A stretch of 64,000 nucleotides of DNA from Lachnospiraceae bacterium (GCA_021202075.1 JAJQDT010000104.1:48131-112130); one strand, 5' to 3'. Counted from the stretch's first letter, positions 51,218-61,125 are shown. Numbers and translations are program-made. The notes: generated by a model not told the origin, from the sequence alone.

Positions 51218-54200
51218 TTTTACTGAAGAAGGTTCGTCTGGTGAACTGGTACGGATTTATCAATGAGACGGCGCCGGTCGGTTTTTTTACTTTGATTGCA
51301 GGAAAAAATGGAAATGGAAAATCCGTTATGCTCGACGCGATCAAATATGCTGCGTATGGCGATGTTGTTTTTAATAAATCATCGGAGAGCAAGGGAAGCC
51401 GCACTCTTTCTTCCTACACGAGAGGATTGTTGGATGCAACGGCTGGCACCTGTATGCGTCCCGCAGATCGGGTGCCGACGGTATACAGTCACATCGTGCT
51501 GGAGTATTTCGATGATACAGAAGAAAAATCCTTTCTCCTTGGCACCGTAATTGAGACAAATCCGTCCAACAACTGTCAGACCTACCGCTATGTGGCGGAT
51601 CATATGGTGATGGAGCGCATGGATCATGTCTATACGGAAAATGGCTCCGTGATACCGTACAGTCCGCTGCTTTTGCAGAAACAATATAAACTGACTCTGA
51701 TGAACCGCGAGCAGGCTCTCCCCAAATTTATGCAGATGACCGGTCTGAAGCTGACATTAGGCCAGCTGCCCACGTATCTTCGGAAAATGCGCGGGATCAT
51801 GTCCTACGATCCGAACGCCCGCATTGACCAGTTTATCCGGGAGAGCGTCCTGGAGAAGCGGGATGTGGATTTCGGGAAGCTGATTGAGGCGAAGGAGAAT
51901 ATCGAGCGTTTGAACGAGAGCTTTGAAGTGATTCAGTCGGAAATTGCTGGGCTGGAAGAAATCCTGGACAAATATGATGCCTGGGAAAACGAGCGGAACC
52001 GTCTGCTGTCGGATGATATTCGGATTGTTTATAAAAAGATACAGGATATCAACCGGGAGATCGCGCGCCAGGAAAGTGACCGGGAAGGGGCGCAAAGAAG
52101 AAGGGAAGACCTTACTAAGGAACTGGAAATTCTTTCGGCAAGAAGCAAAGAGTTGAGTGCGCGGCTGATTGACGCAAAGGTCAGCTTTAAACAGCTGGAC
52201 AGTACGCAGATGATAAACGAGGAGGAGAAACGCCTCGAAGCTCTGACGCAGGAAAAAAAGGAATGGCTGGGGAAGTGTCAGGCACTGGAGACCTTTCAGA
52301 GACGGATCAGTGAGCTGCTTTCTATGTTCTCCCAGGAACGCCGGCAGACGGAGTCTTCGGCCATCTCTGATGCGGTGAAGGATTTTCTGTTGGAGGATGG
52401 CAAGGTGGAAGACCTGAATATTCTCGCCACCCTGTGCCAGATAGATATTCCTTCCTCACAGAAAGCGGAAGCGGTGCTGCGTCTGAAGGGCAAAATCGAC
52501 CGCCTGTATGATCGCCTGATCTTGAAAATTGCGGAGCTCGATCAGAAGCTGGTGGAAATAAACCGCAGACTGGATATTCAGAATCGCATTGTGGAGGAGA
52601 GCAGAAAGCATCGGAACACCTATGAAGCCATTCCGGAATATGTTGCCTTAAGAGATGAGATTAACCGCGAATATGAAAGAAGAAATCTTCCCGCAAGAGC
52701 GAAATTCGCCTGTGAATACGTGATCAGCCTGAAGGATGAAAGCTGGCGGGATGCTGTGGAGGCTTTTCTGGGGCCGCGCCGGTATACCATTTTGGTGGAA
52801 CCGGATTATTATGACATTGCAGATGATGTCCTGAATCGTTCGGTATATCGCTACGCGCATTTGTTTAACACGAAGTTGCTGATGAAAAGGGAAGTGAAAG
52901 TCGAGCCGGATTCGGTGGTGTCGGTGCTGGAAATAAAGAATCCGGTGGCACAGAAGTATTTTGACTTTCAGCTGGGGAGAATGCATGCAGTCAGCCTGAA
53001 TGAAGTGCGCAATTATGAGAATGCGATCGCCCGGGAAGGGCGCGTGGCAGTCGCCATGGACAGCTATTTCCTGCGGTTTGACCGGCTGCGTTCTTACTAC
53101 CTTGGAGAAAAGATTTTTGAACTGAATCGTATCCGCGCGGAAAAGGAAATTGCCCGTCTTGGGGAGGAGAAGCGTCAGCTGCTTAGCGATAAACAGGGAC
53201 TGACTGCGTCAAAAAGCATTCTGGCACAGAGCCGTGAGTTTTTCGGCGAATATGACTACGACGCGCACGGAAAATATCAGGATACAGCCGCAAAGGCAAG
53301 AGAATCGGAGGAACAGCTGCGCGAGCTTAAAAGGGCACAGGAGACGAACCAGGAATTTCTTGAACTTTCTCTTCTGATTGACCGTCTGACCCAAGAGCAG
53401 GAGGCGGTACAAGAAGAATCTCAGAGAAGGAGCCAGGAAAAGAGCGACCAGGAGACGGTGATTTCACGCTGTGCATACAGGATTGAAGAGAAAAAGGCAG
53501 AGCTGGAGATACAGGAAAAGCAGTTTAAAGAATACCAGATTGAACATTATACGGTAGTTCAGAAGGCTGTGGAGGCATATGAAAAGTATCTGAGCAATGA
53601 TAAAAAGGGTGTCGGCGGTCTGCTGGCGGAGGATACCAGGAAACGCATTCAAAGGAGCATAGAACAGCAGAAAAGCGACCTGATGCAGAAGCAGGCGGAT
53701 TATAATGCGAAGCATTCCGGCAGTATGCTGCCCCGCGGGACAGAAGGACGAGAGGAGTACGCTGCCAGGAGAGATAAGATCTGGATGGACAATCTGCAGG
53801 AAATCCGGCAGAAGCTGGAGGAGCAGACGAGACGTTATGAAGATATTTTCAAAAATGAGTTTGTCCTCACCATCCTGAAATCCTGTGAGAGAGCGCGGGA
53901 CGACCTGAAACAGATTAACTATGAATTAGGAAAGCTGAACTTTTCTGCCAAATATCAGTTTGATGTGCATTATGTGCATGACGGCTCCGATTACGCGAAG
54001 ATTATTGAGTACGCCAGGTTCCTGGACGAGCGGGAGCAGCTGGGCGGCGGGACGCATGGGCAGATGACGCTCGGAGCGTTCACCTCCGTTTCAGATGAAG
54101 AAGGGGAGCAACTGGAGCAGGAGCTGGAACGGATCGTGAACCAAATCATCAAGGCCAACAGCGAAGAAACCATCGCCCGGTTTGCCGATTACCGGAATTA

Positions 54201-54591
54201 CATGACCTATGAGATCCTGATCAGCAATCAGGTGATGGATCGCGCGAAACTCTCAAGACAGACCGGCTTTAACTCGGGTGCAGAGGTGCAGATCCCTTAT
54301 CTGCTGATTTTATGTTCGGCATTGCTGATGATTTATAATCAGCGTGTTAATTCCACGAGGCTGGTATTTATCGACGAACCCTTTGCCAAGATGGATCCGG
54401 GCAATGTAAAGCTGATGCTGGATTTCATGCGAGAACAGCGCCTGCAGGTGATCTTCTGTTCTCCGGACAAGACGGAATCCATCGGAAATGAGTGCGAGGT
54501 CATCTTGCCTGCCCTGCGCGTCAGCCCGGAACGCATGCGGCTGGGAATCGTGCAGTTCCATGAGGAGAAGGCATTTATGAAAACTGTATAA
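51214..54591 (+). CDS. jetC: Wadjet subunit JetC (SMC/MksB-like ATPase)
   Basis: Protein of 1125 residues, the motor of the complex. The Walker A motif GKNGNGKS lies at residues 30-37. Long coiled coils (about 240-480 and 640-860) surround a hinge region near 500-620. The Walker B motif LVFIDEPFAKMD lies near residue 1050, followed by the H-loop region VIFCSPDKTES. The ABC signature before it reads NSGAEVQIP, a variant of SGGE. By analogy with characterised Wadjet systems it extrudes DNA loops with ATP and thereby senses small circles. The gene overlaps jetB; jetD begins 106 bases later. Confidence 0.93.
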   Translation: MILLKKVRLVNWYGFINETAPVGFFTLIAGKNGNGKSVMLDAIKYAAYGDVVFNKSSESKGSRTLSSYTRGLLDATAGTCMRPADRVPTVYSHIVLEYFDDTEEKSFLLGTVIETNPSNNCQTYRYVADHMVMERMDHVYTENGSVIPYSPLLLQKQYKLTLMNREQALPKFMQMTGLKLTLGQLPTYLRKMRGIMSYDPNARIDQFIRESVLEKRDVDFGKLIEAKENIERLNESFEVIQSEIAGLEEILDKYDAWENERNRLLSDDIRIVYKKIQDINREIARQESDREGAQRRREDLTKELEILSARSKELSARLIDAKVSFKQLDSTQMINEEEKRLEALTQEKKEWLGKCQALETFQRRISELLSMFSQERRQTESSAISDAVKDFLLEDGKVEDLNILATLCQIDIPSSQKAEAVLRLKGKIDRLYDRLILKIAELDQKLVEINRRLDIQNRIVEESRKHRNTYEAIPEYVALRDEINREYERRNLPARAKFACEYVISLKDESWRDAVEAFLGPRRYTILVEPDYYDIADDVLNRSVYRYAHLFNTKLLMKREVKVEPDSVVSVLEIKNPVAQKYFDFQLGRMHAVSLNEVRNYENAIAREGRVAVAMDSYFLRFDRLRSYYLGEKIFELNRIRAEKEIARLGEEKRQLLSDKQGLTASKSILAQSREFFGEYDYDAHGKYQDTAAKARESEEQLRELKRAQETNQEFLELSLLIDRLTQEQEAVQEESQRRSQEKSDQETVISRCAYRIEEKKAELEIQEKQFKEYQIEHYTVVQKAVEAYEKYLSNDKKGVGGLLAEDTRKRIQRSIEQQKSDLMQKQADYNAKHSGSMLPRGTEGREEYAARRDKIWMDNLQEIRQKLEEQTRRYEDIFKNEFVLTILKSCERARDDLKQINYELGKLNFSAKYQFDVHYVHDGSDYAKIIEYARFLDEREQLGGGTHGQMTLGAFTSVSDEEGEQLEQELERIVNQIIKANSEETIARFADYRNYMTYEILISNQVMDRAKLSRQTGFNSGAEVQIPYLLILCSALLMIYNQRVNSTRLVFIDEPFAKMDPGNVKLMLDFMREQRLQVIFCSPDKTESIGNECEVILPALRVSPERMRLGIVQFHEEKAFMKTV

Positions 54592-54697
54592 GAGACAGGA
54601 TAGCTGGCTGTTTTAGGATGCACAGGGACGAAAAAAAGTTTCCCTGTCTGATGAACACTATGGAAAAGGGCAACAGGCAGTGTTTTAAGGAGAAAAG

Positions 54698-55924
54698 ATG
54701 GCAGACTACGCAGAAAAAATGCTGGTAACTCTTGTAGAAAAATACAGGAAGAGCAAAAAGGACAGCGGCAGCAATGTCATTGCCCGGCGGACAAAAATAA
54801 CGCCTGCACAGCTGTATAAAAACTATAACAAAAATGACGCTGACATGGAACAGATTGAGGCAATTCATTTTGCTGCGCGTATGTTCCGGCAGAAGGGATT
54901 TCTGACCTTTGATACGGAAGGCTTCAGCAGTGAGATCCGCAGCATCTATCTGGTGGACGATAAAATTGAAGAAGTGGAAAAGTACCTGGAGGAGCATTAC
55001 GGTTATGTATCCAAGGCAACAAAGAGAAAAGAGGCAGAGGAATTGATCACCCGCTATGAAGGCCGCTCCCCTGCGGCAGAAGAGATCTGCGCAGAACTTC
55101 GCCGTGCATTGGAACAGAATAAGATTCCGGCAGATTATCGGCAAAAGGAGGACTGGCTGAAGGCGCTTGTTTTCATAGAAAACAATCAGAAAGACCTGTT
55201 TTTGCGGGAAGCGTCCATGTTGATTTTTGGCGATTCCAAATATCTGGAAAATGAAAGAGTATTAGGTCCGGTCTGTAAAAAGCTTTGGAAACAGTCTGAA
55301 CGATCCCGTATGGCAGACGAGATGGAAGACGAGATTCTTGAGGAATACCACATCCGGAGGGAAAAACAAAAGCTTTGCCTGAAGGGAAATGTCACGTTTC
55401 AAATCGGGGAAAAGGAATTTTCGCTTGACGTCTTTGCGAATGGGGTGGAATTTTATGCGGAGGATTTGTCGAGGATGGAAAAAATTCGTGTTCATACCTC
55501 AAAATTTATGACTGTAGAGAATCGCACCTCGTGGCTCAGAATGAGGGATCCGGAAACGACCTTTTTCTACCTGGGCGGTTACACGACCAGACTTCAGAGA
55601 GATTTTTTAAAGAAAGTGTATGAAGACAACCCAGAGCTTGCCTTCATGCATTTTGGAGACATTGACGCTGGAGGGCTGTATATTCATGAGCACCTGTGCC
55701 GAATTACAGGGATTCCGTTTACTCTGTACCGCATGTCGCCCGGGGAACTTTCGGATGAGAGATTTCAATCCTGCCTGCACATGCTAACCGAAGAGGACCG
55801 CGTACGGCTTCAGTCCCTGAAAAAGAAGGAAGGTTATCGGCAGTTGGCAGCGTATATGCTGGAAAATAACAGAAAGCTGGAACAGGAAATTATCAGTTAT
55901 TACGAGGATAATGATCGTGCGTGA
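54698..55924 (+). CDS. jetD: Wadjet nuclease subunit JetD (Toprim/TopoVI-like)
   Basis: Protein of 408 residues of the DUF3322/DUF2220 type. The N-terminal half holds helical arm regions, and the C-terminal half is a Toprim fold with the metal-binding pair in MHFGDIDAGGLYIHEHL (about residues 319-335) and an upstream acidic region at YLGGYTTRLQRDF. This subunit makes the double-strand cut once JetABC has stalled on a plasmid circle. AAGGAG lies before ATG 54698. The gap to jetC holds a small CAGGGA/TCCCTG hairpin but no T run, so transcription probably continues. It is the last gene of the island. Confidence 0.92.
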   Translation: MADYAEKMLVTLVEKYRKSKKDSGSNVIARRTKITPAQLYKNYNKNDADMEQIEAIHFAARMFRQKGFLTFDTEGFSSEIRSIYLVDDKIEEVEKYLEEHYGYVSKATKRKEAEELITRYEGRSPAAEEICAELRRALEQNKIPADYRQKEDWLKALVFIENNQKDLFLREASMLIFGDSKYLENERVLGPVCKKLWKQSERSRMADEMEDEILEEYHIRREKQKLCLKGNVTFQIGEKEFSLDVFANGVEFYAEDLSRMEKIRVHTSKFMTVENRTSWLRMRDPETTFFYLGGYTTRLQRDFLKKVYEDNPELAFMHFGDIDAGGLYIHEHLCRITGIPFTLYRMSPGELSDERFQSCLHMLTEEDRVRLQSLKKKEGYRQLAAYMLENNRKLEQEIISYYEDNDRA

Positions 55925-56040
55925 TACCTGTATTACGGATTTTATGGCGGAACGGACGAAACTGGATGCTGCTCAAAGCAGGAAACTGAACCGGCAGAGA
56001 TATCGTTTGTTGCATAATTCTTTACATAGCTCTACACGTG

Positions 56041-56067
56041 AAAAGAAAAGAGTGCCACCAGGCACTC
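56041..56067 (-). terminator. Terminator of the FKBP-TetR transcript
   Basis: On the minus strand GAGTGCC-TGGT-GGCACTC is a perfect 7-bp stem followed by TTTTCTTTT. The stem overlaps the stop codon of the TetR gene. Confidence 0.88.
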
Positions 56068-56575
56068 ACTTCTTCATGATTTTCAGTGTGATTTTTGCCA
56101 TCTCTTCCGGATCCTCCGGCGCGTCGTTTTCCAGCCAATGCGTCAGGATAGAGAACAATCCGCCTGCCTCGTAGCGGGCAGCGTAGTTATTTCCGGTTTT
56201 TTTCTGATTTTCCGGATGAATCGCGCGATGCAGAAAATCCGTGAGCGAGGAGAAGCTTTCGATAACCAGATCCATCAGCTCCGCCTGTTTCAGGAGCTCC
56301 GTCATCTTTTTGTGTTCCAGAAAATAAGAATAATAGATGTACAGCGCATCATCCGCATGCCCTTCGGCCTGTTCCACCATCGACTGCGCAATTTTCCGGA
56401 AATGCTGCACCAGTATGTCTTCTTTGGAAGAGTACGTGCGGTAGTAGGTCATGCGGGATATTCCGGATTTCCGCGAAATATCAGTGACCGTGATGTACTT
56501 GAATTCTTTTTGCTCCATCAGAAGAACCAGAGCGGTGAAAATGCAGTCCTTTGTTACCTCTTTGTTCTGTGCCAT
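56066..56575 (-). CDS. TetR/AcrR-family regulator
   Basis: Protein of about 169 residues. The N-terminal HTH is typical: IFTALVLLMEQKEFKYITVTDISRKSGISRMTYYRTYSSKEDIL. The ligand domain is short and helical, as in the DhaS/YfiR-like small TetR group, with a C-terminal TetR_C-like region ending KITLKIMKK. Start ATG 56575 is used because AAGGA lies 9 bases before it; the TTG three codons upstream is less likely. It lies 15 bases after the FKBP gene on the same strand. No operator is evident, and the ligand is unknown. Confidence 0.88.
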   Translation of the reverse strand: MAQNKEVTKDCIFTALVLLMEQKEFKYITVTDISRKSGISRMTYYRTYSSKEDILVQHFRKIAQSMVEQAEGHADDALYIYYSYFLEHKKMTELLKQAELMDLVIESFSSLTDFLHRAIHPENQKKTGNNYAARYEAGGLFSILTHWLENDAPEDPEEMAKITLKIMKK

Positions 56576-56590
56576 AAAAATCAATCCTTT

Positions 56591-57109
56591 TTATTCGTAA
56601 ATCCCGTTGATAGTTACTTCAAACAATGCTTCCTGTCCGTTTAAATCGTCTACTCCATAGTCCTCCGGGAAGGTCACCGTGACGTCCACCGTATCGCCCG
56701 GATGTGCACCGATCAACTGCTCCTCAAAGTCGTCGATATAGCTGCCGGAACCGATAACCAGGTCTGTGCCGGTTCCATTCGTGCTGCCGCCGGAAAATTC
56801 TACGCCGTCAATTGATCCAACATAATCAATATTTACAGTATCACCGTCCGCGACCGTCAGCGATGTATCGGTGGAGTATGTTGACTCAGCCTCCGCACTT
56901 TCGGTTACACTCTCGGTCGTTGCTTCGTCTGTGTCGTCGGTCTGGCTGAAGGGTTTGAATGTGTCAACGAGAATGACGATAATCAGAATCGCAATCAGGG
57001 CGGCCGGGATTCCGATTGAAAGATATTTCCTTACCTTCGCTCGCTGTTCCTTTTTGCGCCGTTCCTCTGCGCGTTTTTGCTGAGCCTGTTTTTTGTTTTC
57101 TTTTTTCAT
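56591..57109 (-). CDS. Membrane-anchored FKBP-type peptidyl-prolyl isomerase
   Basis: Protein of 172 residues. A very basic N-terminus (residues 1-28) and one membrane helix (about 30-50) are followed by an acidic Thr/Glu/Ser linker (55-80). An extracytoplasmic FKBP domain follows ([46 protein letters not shown]). It is of the minimal trigger-factor-like FKBP kind. It should speed proline isomerisation of exported proteins at the outer membrane face. Transcribed before tetR in a two-gene unit. AGAGGACAG precedes ATG 57109. Confidence 0.9.
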   Translation of the reverse strand: MKKENKKQAQQKRAEERRKKEQRAKVRKYLSIGIPAALIAILIIVILVDTFKPFSQTDDTDEATTESVTESAEAESTYSTDTSLTVADGDTVNIDYVGSIDGVEFSGGSTNGTGTDLVIGSGSYIDDFEEQLIGAHPGDTVDVTVTFPEDYGVDDLNGQEALFEVTINGIYE

Positions 57110-57368
57110 GACTGTCCTCTCTTATGTGCTTTGTGCTAAATTGTTACGGTTGATTCTTGTTCCTGCTTGTTTCTGCTGTGAGATTGCCTGTCCGTTTATT
57201 CGGAATTTTATCGGATTCTAAATCTATTGGACAGTATATAGCTGTTTGTATCTGCTGATGATTTATACTCTACGGGAAATATGTGCACATTTTGTGTTCG
57301 ATTTGCGAAGAAACTGTCAAAGGGGCCAAGAATGTAACATATGCCACATGTGTCCCGCATCGGTTTAT

Positions 57369-57444
57369 GATGCGGGACACAGGCCGCGCCCATTGTGCGT
57401 AGCACAATTTCAATTGGCGCGGCTCTCTGTTATATGTCCCGCAT
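57369..57444 (-). repeat. Dispersed palindromic repeat, three nested stems
   Basis: ATGCGGGACA (57369-57378) pairs with TGTCCCGCAT (57435-57444). Inside, GCCGCGCC (57383-57390) pairs with GGCGCGGC (57416-57423), and ATTGTGC-GTA-GCACAAT forms the tip. The GCGCGGCC core matches the other family members when read on the minus strand. Confidence 0.8.
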
Positions 57445-57533
57445 ATTCATCCCTTTTATTTTGTGTTTACAAAGGTTAGAAAAATTTAATGAACACATAC
57501 GACAGAAGTGTAACAAAACGATTTTTGGCGGGT

Positions 57534-57562
57534 TGATTTTATAATTTTAGAACGCTATACTT
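57534..57562 (+). promoter_or_regulatory. Probable promoter of the dnaK paralogue
   Basis: TTGATT (57534-57539) and TATACT (57557-57562) are 17 bases apart, giving a leader of about 400 bases that includes the repeat at 57664. No CIRCE element is seen, so HrcA control is not indicated. Confidence 0.55.
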
Positions 57563-57663
57563 TCATATGGCTGTTTTGTATGCATTCATAGCTTTATCGA
57601 AGATTTTTGCATCGTGATATTCATGTCCATGATTCGTTTACGAATTGTGGACGCAGGCAATGT

Positions 57664-57740
57664 CCCGATTTTCTGCGGAAATCGAGGACGGTATCCGCGC
57701 CATCGACCTAAATTGATTTTTTACGGCGCGGCTTTCCTGT
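57664..57740. repeat. Dispersed palindromic repeat, diverged copy
   Basis: CGATTTTCTGCGGAAATCG forms a hairpin. GTATCCGCGCC then pairs with GGCGCGGC across TCGACCTAAATTGATTTT. It lies in the leader of the dnaK-like gene. The remainder of the 57110-57968 gap has no recognisable gene. Confidence 0.6.
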
Positions 57741-57968
57741 CGATGGAAACGGGCAGGCAGAATACACATGGAAATACAATACGGGCTGCCGGAATCAGAA
57801 AGACAGTGGCTTTTTCTTTTCTGTATCCGGATATCAGAATCGATTGGGAAACAAAAATACTGCGGAAACAGTTTCAGACATTTCAAATAAATATAGCAAG
57901 GCCAATATAATCCGCACTTCGTTCGGATGGGCTTTGCGCAGGAAATATCAACACAGGAGGACACGAAA

Positions 57969-59732
57969 GTGGGCAAGGTAATAGGAATTGATCTTGGTAC
58001 AACTAACAGCTGCGTATCGGTAGTGGAAAATGATCAGCCGGTCATTATCCCCAACCCGGCCGGCGGCCGCACGACGCCGAGCGTGGTAGCATTTACGAAA
58101 AATGGGGAACGTCTGGTTGGCGATGCGGCGAGACGGCAGGCGGTGACGAATTCGGGACGGACGATTACATCCGTGAAACGCCATATGGGTACGGACTGGG
58201 ACATCCGCATTGATGGAAAAGAGTACAAGCCGCAGACCATCAGCGCGATGATTCTGATGCAGCTGAAAAAGGATGCGGAGGATTTCCTCGGGGAGCCGGT
58301 GACAGAGGCGGTCATTACAGTTCCGGCTTATTTTAACGATATTCAGCGCCAGGCGACGAAGGATGCCGGACGCATAGCGGGGCTGGATGTCAAGCGTATC
58401 ATCAATGAGCCGACGAGCGCGGCACTCTCTTATGGGCTGGACCACGGTGAGGCGCAGAAGGTTATGGTCTATGACCTGGGCGGCGGTACGTTTGATGTGT
58501 CGATTATTGAGATTGGCGAGGGCCTGATCGAGGTGCTCTCGACCTCCGGAGATAACCATCTGGGCGGAGATGACTTTGACGCGCGCGTGTCGGACTGGCT
58601 TGTTTCGGAGTTCAAAGCAGAACACCGGACGGACATCTCGCGGGATTTTGCGGCGATGCAGCGAATCCGGGAGGCCGCAGAGCAGGCCAAAAAAGAGCTG
58701 TCCACGTCCGAGAGCACGAACATTGTGCTTCCCTATCTGACACAGATCAAGGGGGAGCCGGCGCACCTGGAGCGCACGCTGACAAGAAATAAATTCAATG
58801 AGTTGACGGCGGATCTGGTTCGCCGCACGGAGGTGCCGGTGCAGACGGCACTTTCGGACGCCGGAATCACCGCCGCGCAGTTAGGACGCGTACTCCTGGT
58901 CGGAGGCTCGACACGAGTTCCCGCAGTTCAGCAGAAGGTCGTTCAGCTGACAGGAAAGGAACCATCTAAAAACATCAACCCGGATGAGTGTGTGGCGCAG
59001 GGCGCGGCCATTCTTGGCAGCACACTGCAGGGGAATTCTCTGATGGCAGCGGACACCGGAATGGATCTGCTTTTGATGGATGTCACACCGTTAAGCCTCT
59101 CGATTGAGACGGTTGGCGGCGTTGCGACGCGCCTGGTAGAGCGCAACACGACCGTTCCGACGCGATACTCACGTGTGTTCTCAACAGCAGCGGCTTATCA
59201 GCGTGATGTGGAGATTAACGTGCTGCAGGGCGAGCGCACCATGGCCCGTGACAATAAATCAATCGGGAAATTCCGCCTGAAAGGCATCCGCCGCGCTCCG
59301 GCCGGTGTGCCGCAGATTGAGGTTACGTTTGATATTGACGCGAACGGAATATTAAAAGTGTCTGCAAAGGATCTGGATACGCAGAAAGAACAGTCCATCA
59401 CGATTACGGCAGACGATCGGATGTCGGAGTCCGAGATTCAGAAGGCGATTTACGAAGCGCAGGCCTATGCGGGGCAGGATGTGCAGCGCCGCGAGGCAAT
59501 CGATATTACAAATGAGGCGCAGAGCCTGCTTGCAAAAGCGAATCAGGCATACAAGGAACGCAAAAAGGAGCTGGACAAGACTGCGTCGAAGCAGATTAAA
59601 AACGATCTGAGCGCACTGCAGAAAGCACTTTCGAGGTTCCGCCTGGATAAGATGACCGACCAGGATCTGGAGAATGTGAAAACCGCGAAAGCGGCGCTGG
59701 AGCAGTCGAGCTCACAGTATCTGGGGATGTGA
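57969..59732 (+). CDS. dnaK: DnaK-type chaperone (Hsp70), stand-alone
   Basis: Protein of 587 residues with the complete ATPase domain ([62 protein letters not shown]) and the substrate domain ([36 protein letters not shown]). The start is GTG 57969 because AGGAGG lies upstream and the family motif begins at once; the open frame from 57927 adds residues without likeness. It lacks the Gly/Asn-rich disordered tail and acidic end of housekeeping DnaK. No grpE, dnaJ or hrcA is nearby. It may therefore be a second Hsp70 with a restricted role, or the only DnaK relocated; this window cannot tell. Confidence 0.93.
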   Translation: MGKVIGIDLGTTNSCVSVVENDQPVIIPNPAGGRTTPSVVAFTKNGERLVGDAARRQAVTNSGRTITSVKRHMGTDWDIRIDGKEYKPQTISAMILMQLKKDAEDFLGEPVTEAVITVPAYFNDIQRQATKDAGRIAGLDVKRIINEPTSAALSYGLDHGEAQKVMVYDLGGGTFDVSIIEIGEGLIEVLSTSGDNHLGGDDFDARVSDWLVSEFKAEHRTDISRDFAAMQRIREAAEQAKKELSTSESTNIVLPYLTQIKGEPAHLERTLTRNKFNELTADLVRRTEVPVQTALSDAGITAAQLGRVLLVGGSTRVPAVQQKVVQLTGKEPSKNINPDECVAQGAAILGSTLQGNSLMAADTGMDLLLMDVTPLSLSIETVGGVATRLVERNTTVPTRYSRVFSTAAAYQRDVEINVLQGERTMARDNKSIGKFRLKGIRRAPAGVPQIEVTFDIDANGILKVSAKDLDTQKEQSITITADDRMSESEIQKAIYEAQAYAGQDVQRREAIDITNEAQSLLAKANQAYKERKKELDKTASKQIKNDLSALQKALSRFRLDKMTDQDLENVKTAKAALEQSSSQYLGM

Positions 59733-59857
59733 GGCTGAAAGCAGTCCGTTCGAAAACGCGGTAGAAATGAATATAGAATGGCACCGATAAAAATTGGCTG
59801 TTGACTGTGCATGGGAATCAATCCCTGCTTGCAGGAATGCGAACCCAAAAAAGAACG

Positions 59858-59912
59858 AAAAAACCGCCCAACAGGCAGAGACAGCTTTTGGCTGCCAGCC
59901 GGGGCGGTTTTT
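59858..59912. terminator. Bidirectional terminator between dnaK and pta
   Basis: AAAAACCGCCC and GGGCGGTTTTT at the two ends pair, with an inner GGCAG/CTGCC stem (59874-59896). A and T runs on both flanks allow termination on either strand for these converging genes. Confidence 0.88.
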
Positions 59913-60028
59913 CATTTGCTTCCCGCCGTTTTATCCTGCGGTCCGCCCTGATCCTTTATACACGAATCAGCCAAATCAGGATATGACACGGAGGAGTTCT
60001 CCTTGCTTTACGTTTTTGATAAAAGATG

Positions 60029-61009
60029 TTAAGCCATCACTGCCGTGATCAGCGCCATCTTGTACACTTCATCTGCATTGCAGCCGCGGGAGAGGTCATT
60101 GATCGGCGCGTTCAGACCCTGAAGGATCGGACCGAACGCATCAAAGCCGCCCAGACGCTGTGCAATCTTGTAGCCGATGTTGCCAGACTGAATCTCCGGG
60201 AAGATAAAGGTGTTCGCCTGACCTGCCACCGGGGATCCCGGGAACTTCAGCTGGCCAACCTCAGGGGAAACCGCAGCGTCAAACTGCATCTCGCCGTCAA
60301 CCTTCATATCCGGATATGCTTCTTTGAGCTTTGCAGTCGCATTCGCTACCTTCGTCACATCGTCGCCCTTGCCGGAGCCCTTTGTAGAAAAGCTCAGCAT
60401 TGCCACCTTCGGGTCGATTCCAAAATAAGAAGCGGTCTTTGCGGTCTCAACAGCGGTCTCCACCAGTGCGTCCTCATCCGGAGCAATCTGAATCGCGCAG
60501 TCGCCCATCGCGATGCGTTCTTCAACACCATCTTTTTTGCGAATCAGGATGAAGCTGGAGCTGACGCTCTTGTTGCCCGGCTTCGTCTTAATCAGCTGCA
60601 GAGCCGGACGAACCGTGTCCGCTGTAGAATATGTAGCGCCGCCGAGCAGAGCATCCGCTACGCCCATTTTGACAAGCATGGTGCCAAAATAATTTCCCCT
60701 CTTCAGGTTCTCGCGGCACTGCTCCTCCGTCATCTTGCCCTTGCGCAGTTCCACCATCTTCGCAACCATCTCTTCCATGCCCTCGTAGGTCAGCGGATCA
60801 AGAATCGTTACGCTGTCAATGCAGAAACCGCCCTTTTCGGCAGCTGCTTTCACTTCGTCTACATTGCCAACCAAAACCGGCTGCAGGAAGTCGCCGCCCT
60901 TTACCAGACGGTCCGTCGCGGAAAGAATACGCGCATCCGTTCCTTCCGTAAATACAATTTTCTTCGGGTTCTTTTTCAGTGTCTCGACCAGAGTTTCAAA
61001 TAAATCCAT
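60029..61009 (-). CDS. pta: Phosphate acetyltransferase
   Basis: Protein of about 326 residues that interconverts acetyl-CoA and acetyl phosphate, the step after PFOR in acetate and ATP production. Family motifs include KIVFTEGTDARIL, GNYFGTMLVKMG, GATYSTADTVRPALQ, MLSFSTKGSGKGDDV, DGEMQFDAAV and FPEIQSGNIGYKIAQRLGG near the C-terminus. ATG 61009 is chosen since GGAGG lies 8 bases before it and MDLFETL is the usual start. Acetate kinase normally follows pta, but none is found here: the gene ends at the converging dnaK terminator. Confidence 0.96.
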   Translation of the reverse strand: MDLFETLVETLKKNPKKIVFTEGTDARILSATDRLVKGGDFLQPVLVGNVDEVKAAAEKGGFCIDSVTILDPLTYEGMEEMVAKMVELRKGKMTEEQCRENLKRGNYFGTMLVKMGVADALLGGATYSTADTVRPALQLIKTKPGNKSVSSSFILIRKKDGVEERIAMGDCAIQIAPDEDALVETAVETAKTASYFGIDPKVAMLSFSTKGSGKGDDVTKVANATAKLKEAYPDMKVDGEMQFDAAVSPEVGQLKFPGSPVAGQANTFIFPEIQSGNIGYKIAQRLGGFDAFGPILQGLNAPINDLSRGCNADEVYKMALITAVMA

Positions 61010-61096
61010 CGCTTTTGCCTCCATAATGTCCGATCGTATCATCGGTTATTTGTAGTTACCGTGCCCGCAAACGGGTTCCGGCCACGCATTATCTAC

Positions 61097-61125
61097 AATT
61101 TACCACCATCTCTTTTTCATTGCAA
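61097..61125 (-). promoter_or_regulatory. Promoter of pta
   Basis: On the minus strand TTGCAA (61125-61120) and TAAATT (61102-61097) are 17 bases apart, about 90 bases before the start codon. Confidence 0.55.

Noticed and set aside
57479..57968. CIRCE or heat-shock operator before the dnaK-like gene
   Set aside because: No TTAGCACTC-N9-GAGTGCTAA pattern is present in the leader.
60026..61003. 325-codon plus-strand frame opposite pta
   Set aside because: Antisense to a gene with all Pta motifs; composition rich in Arg, His and Leu is typical of shadows.
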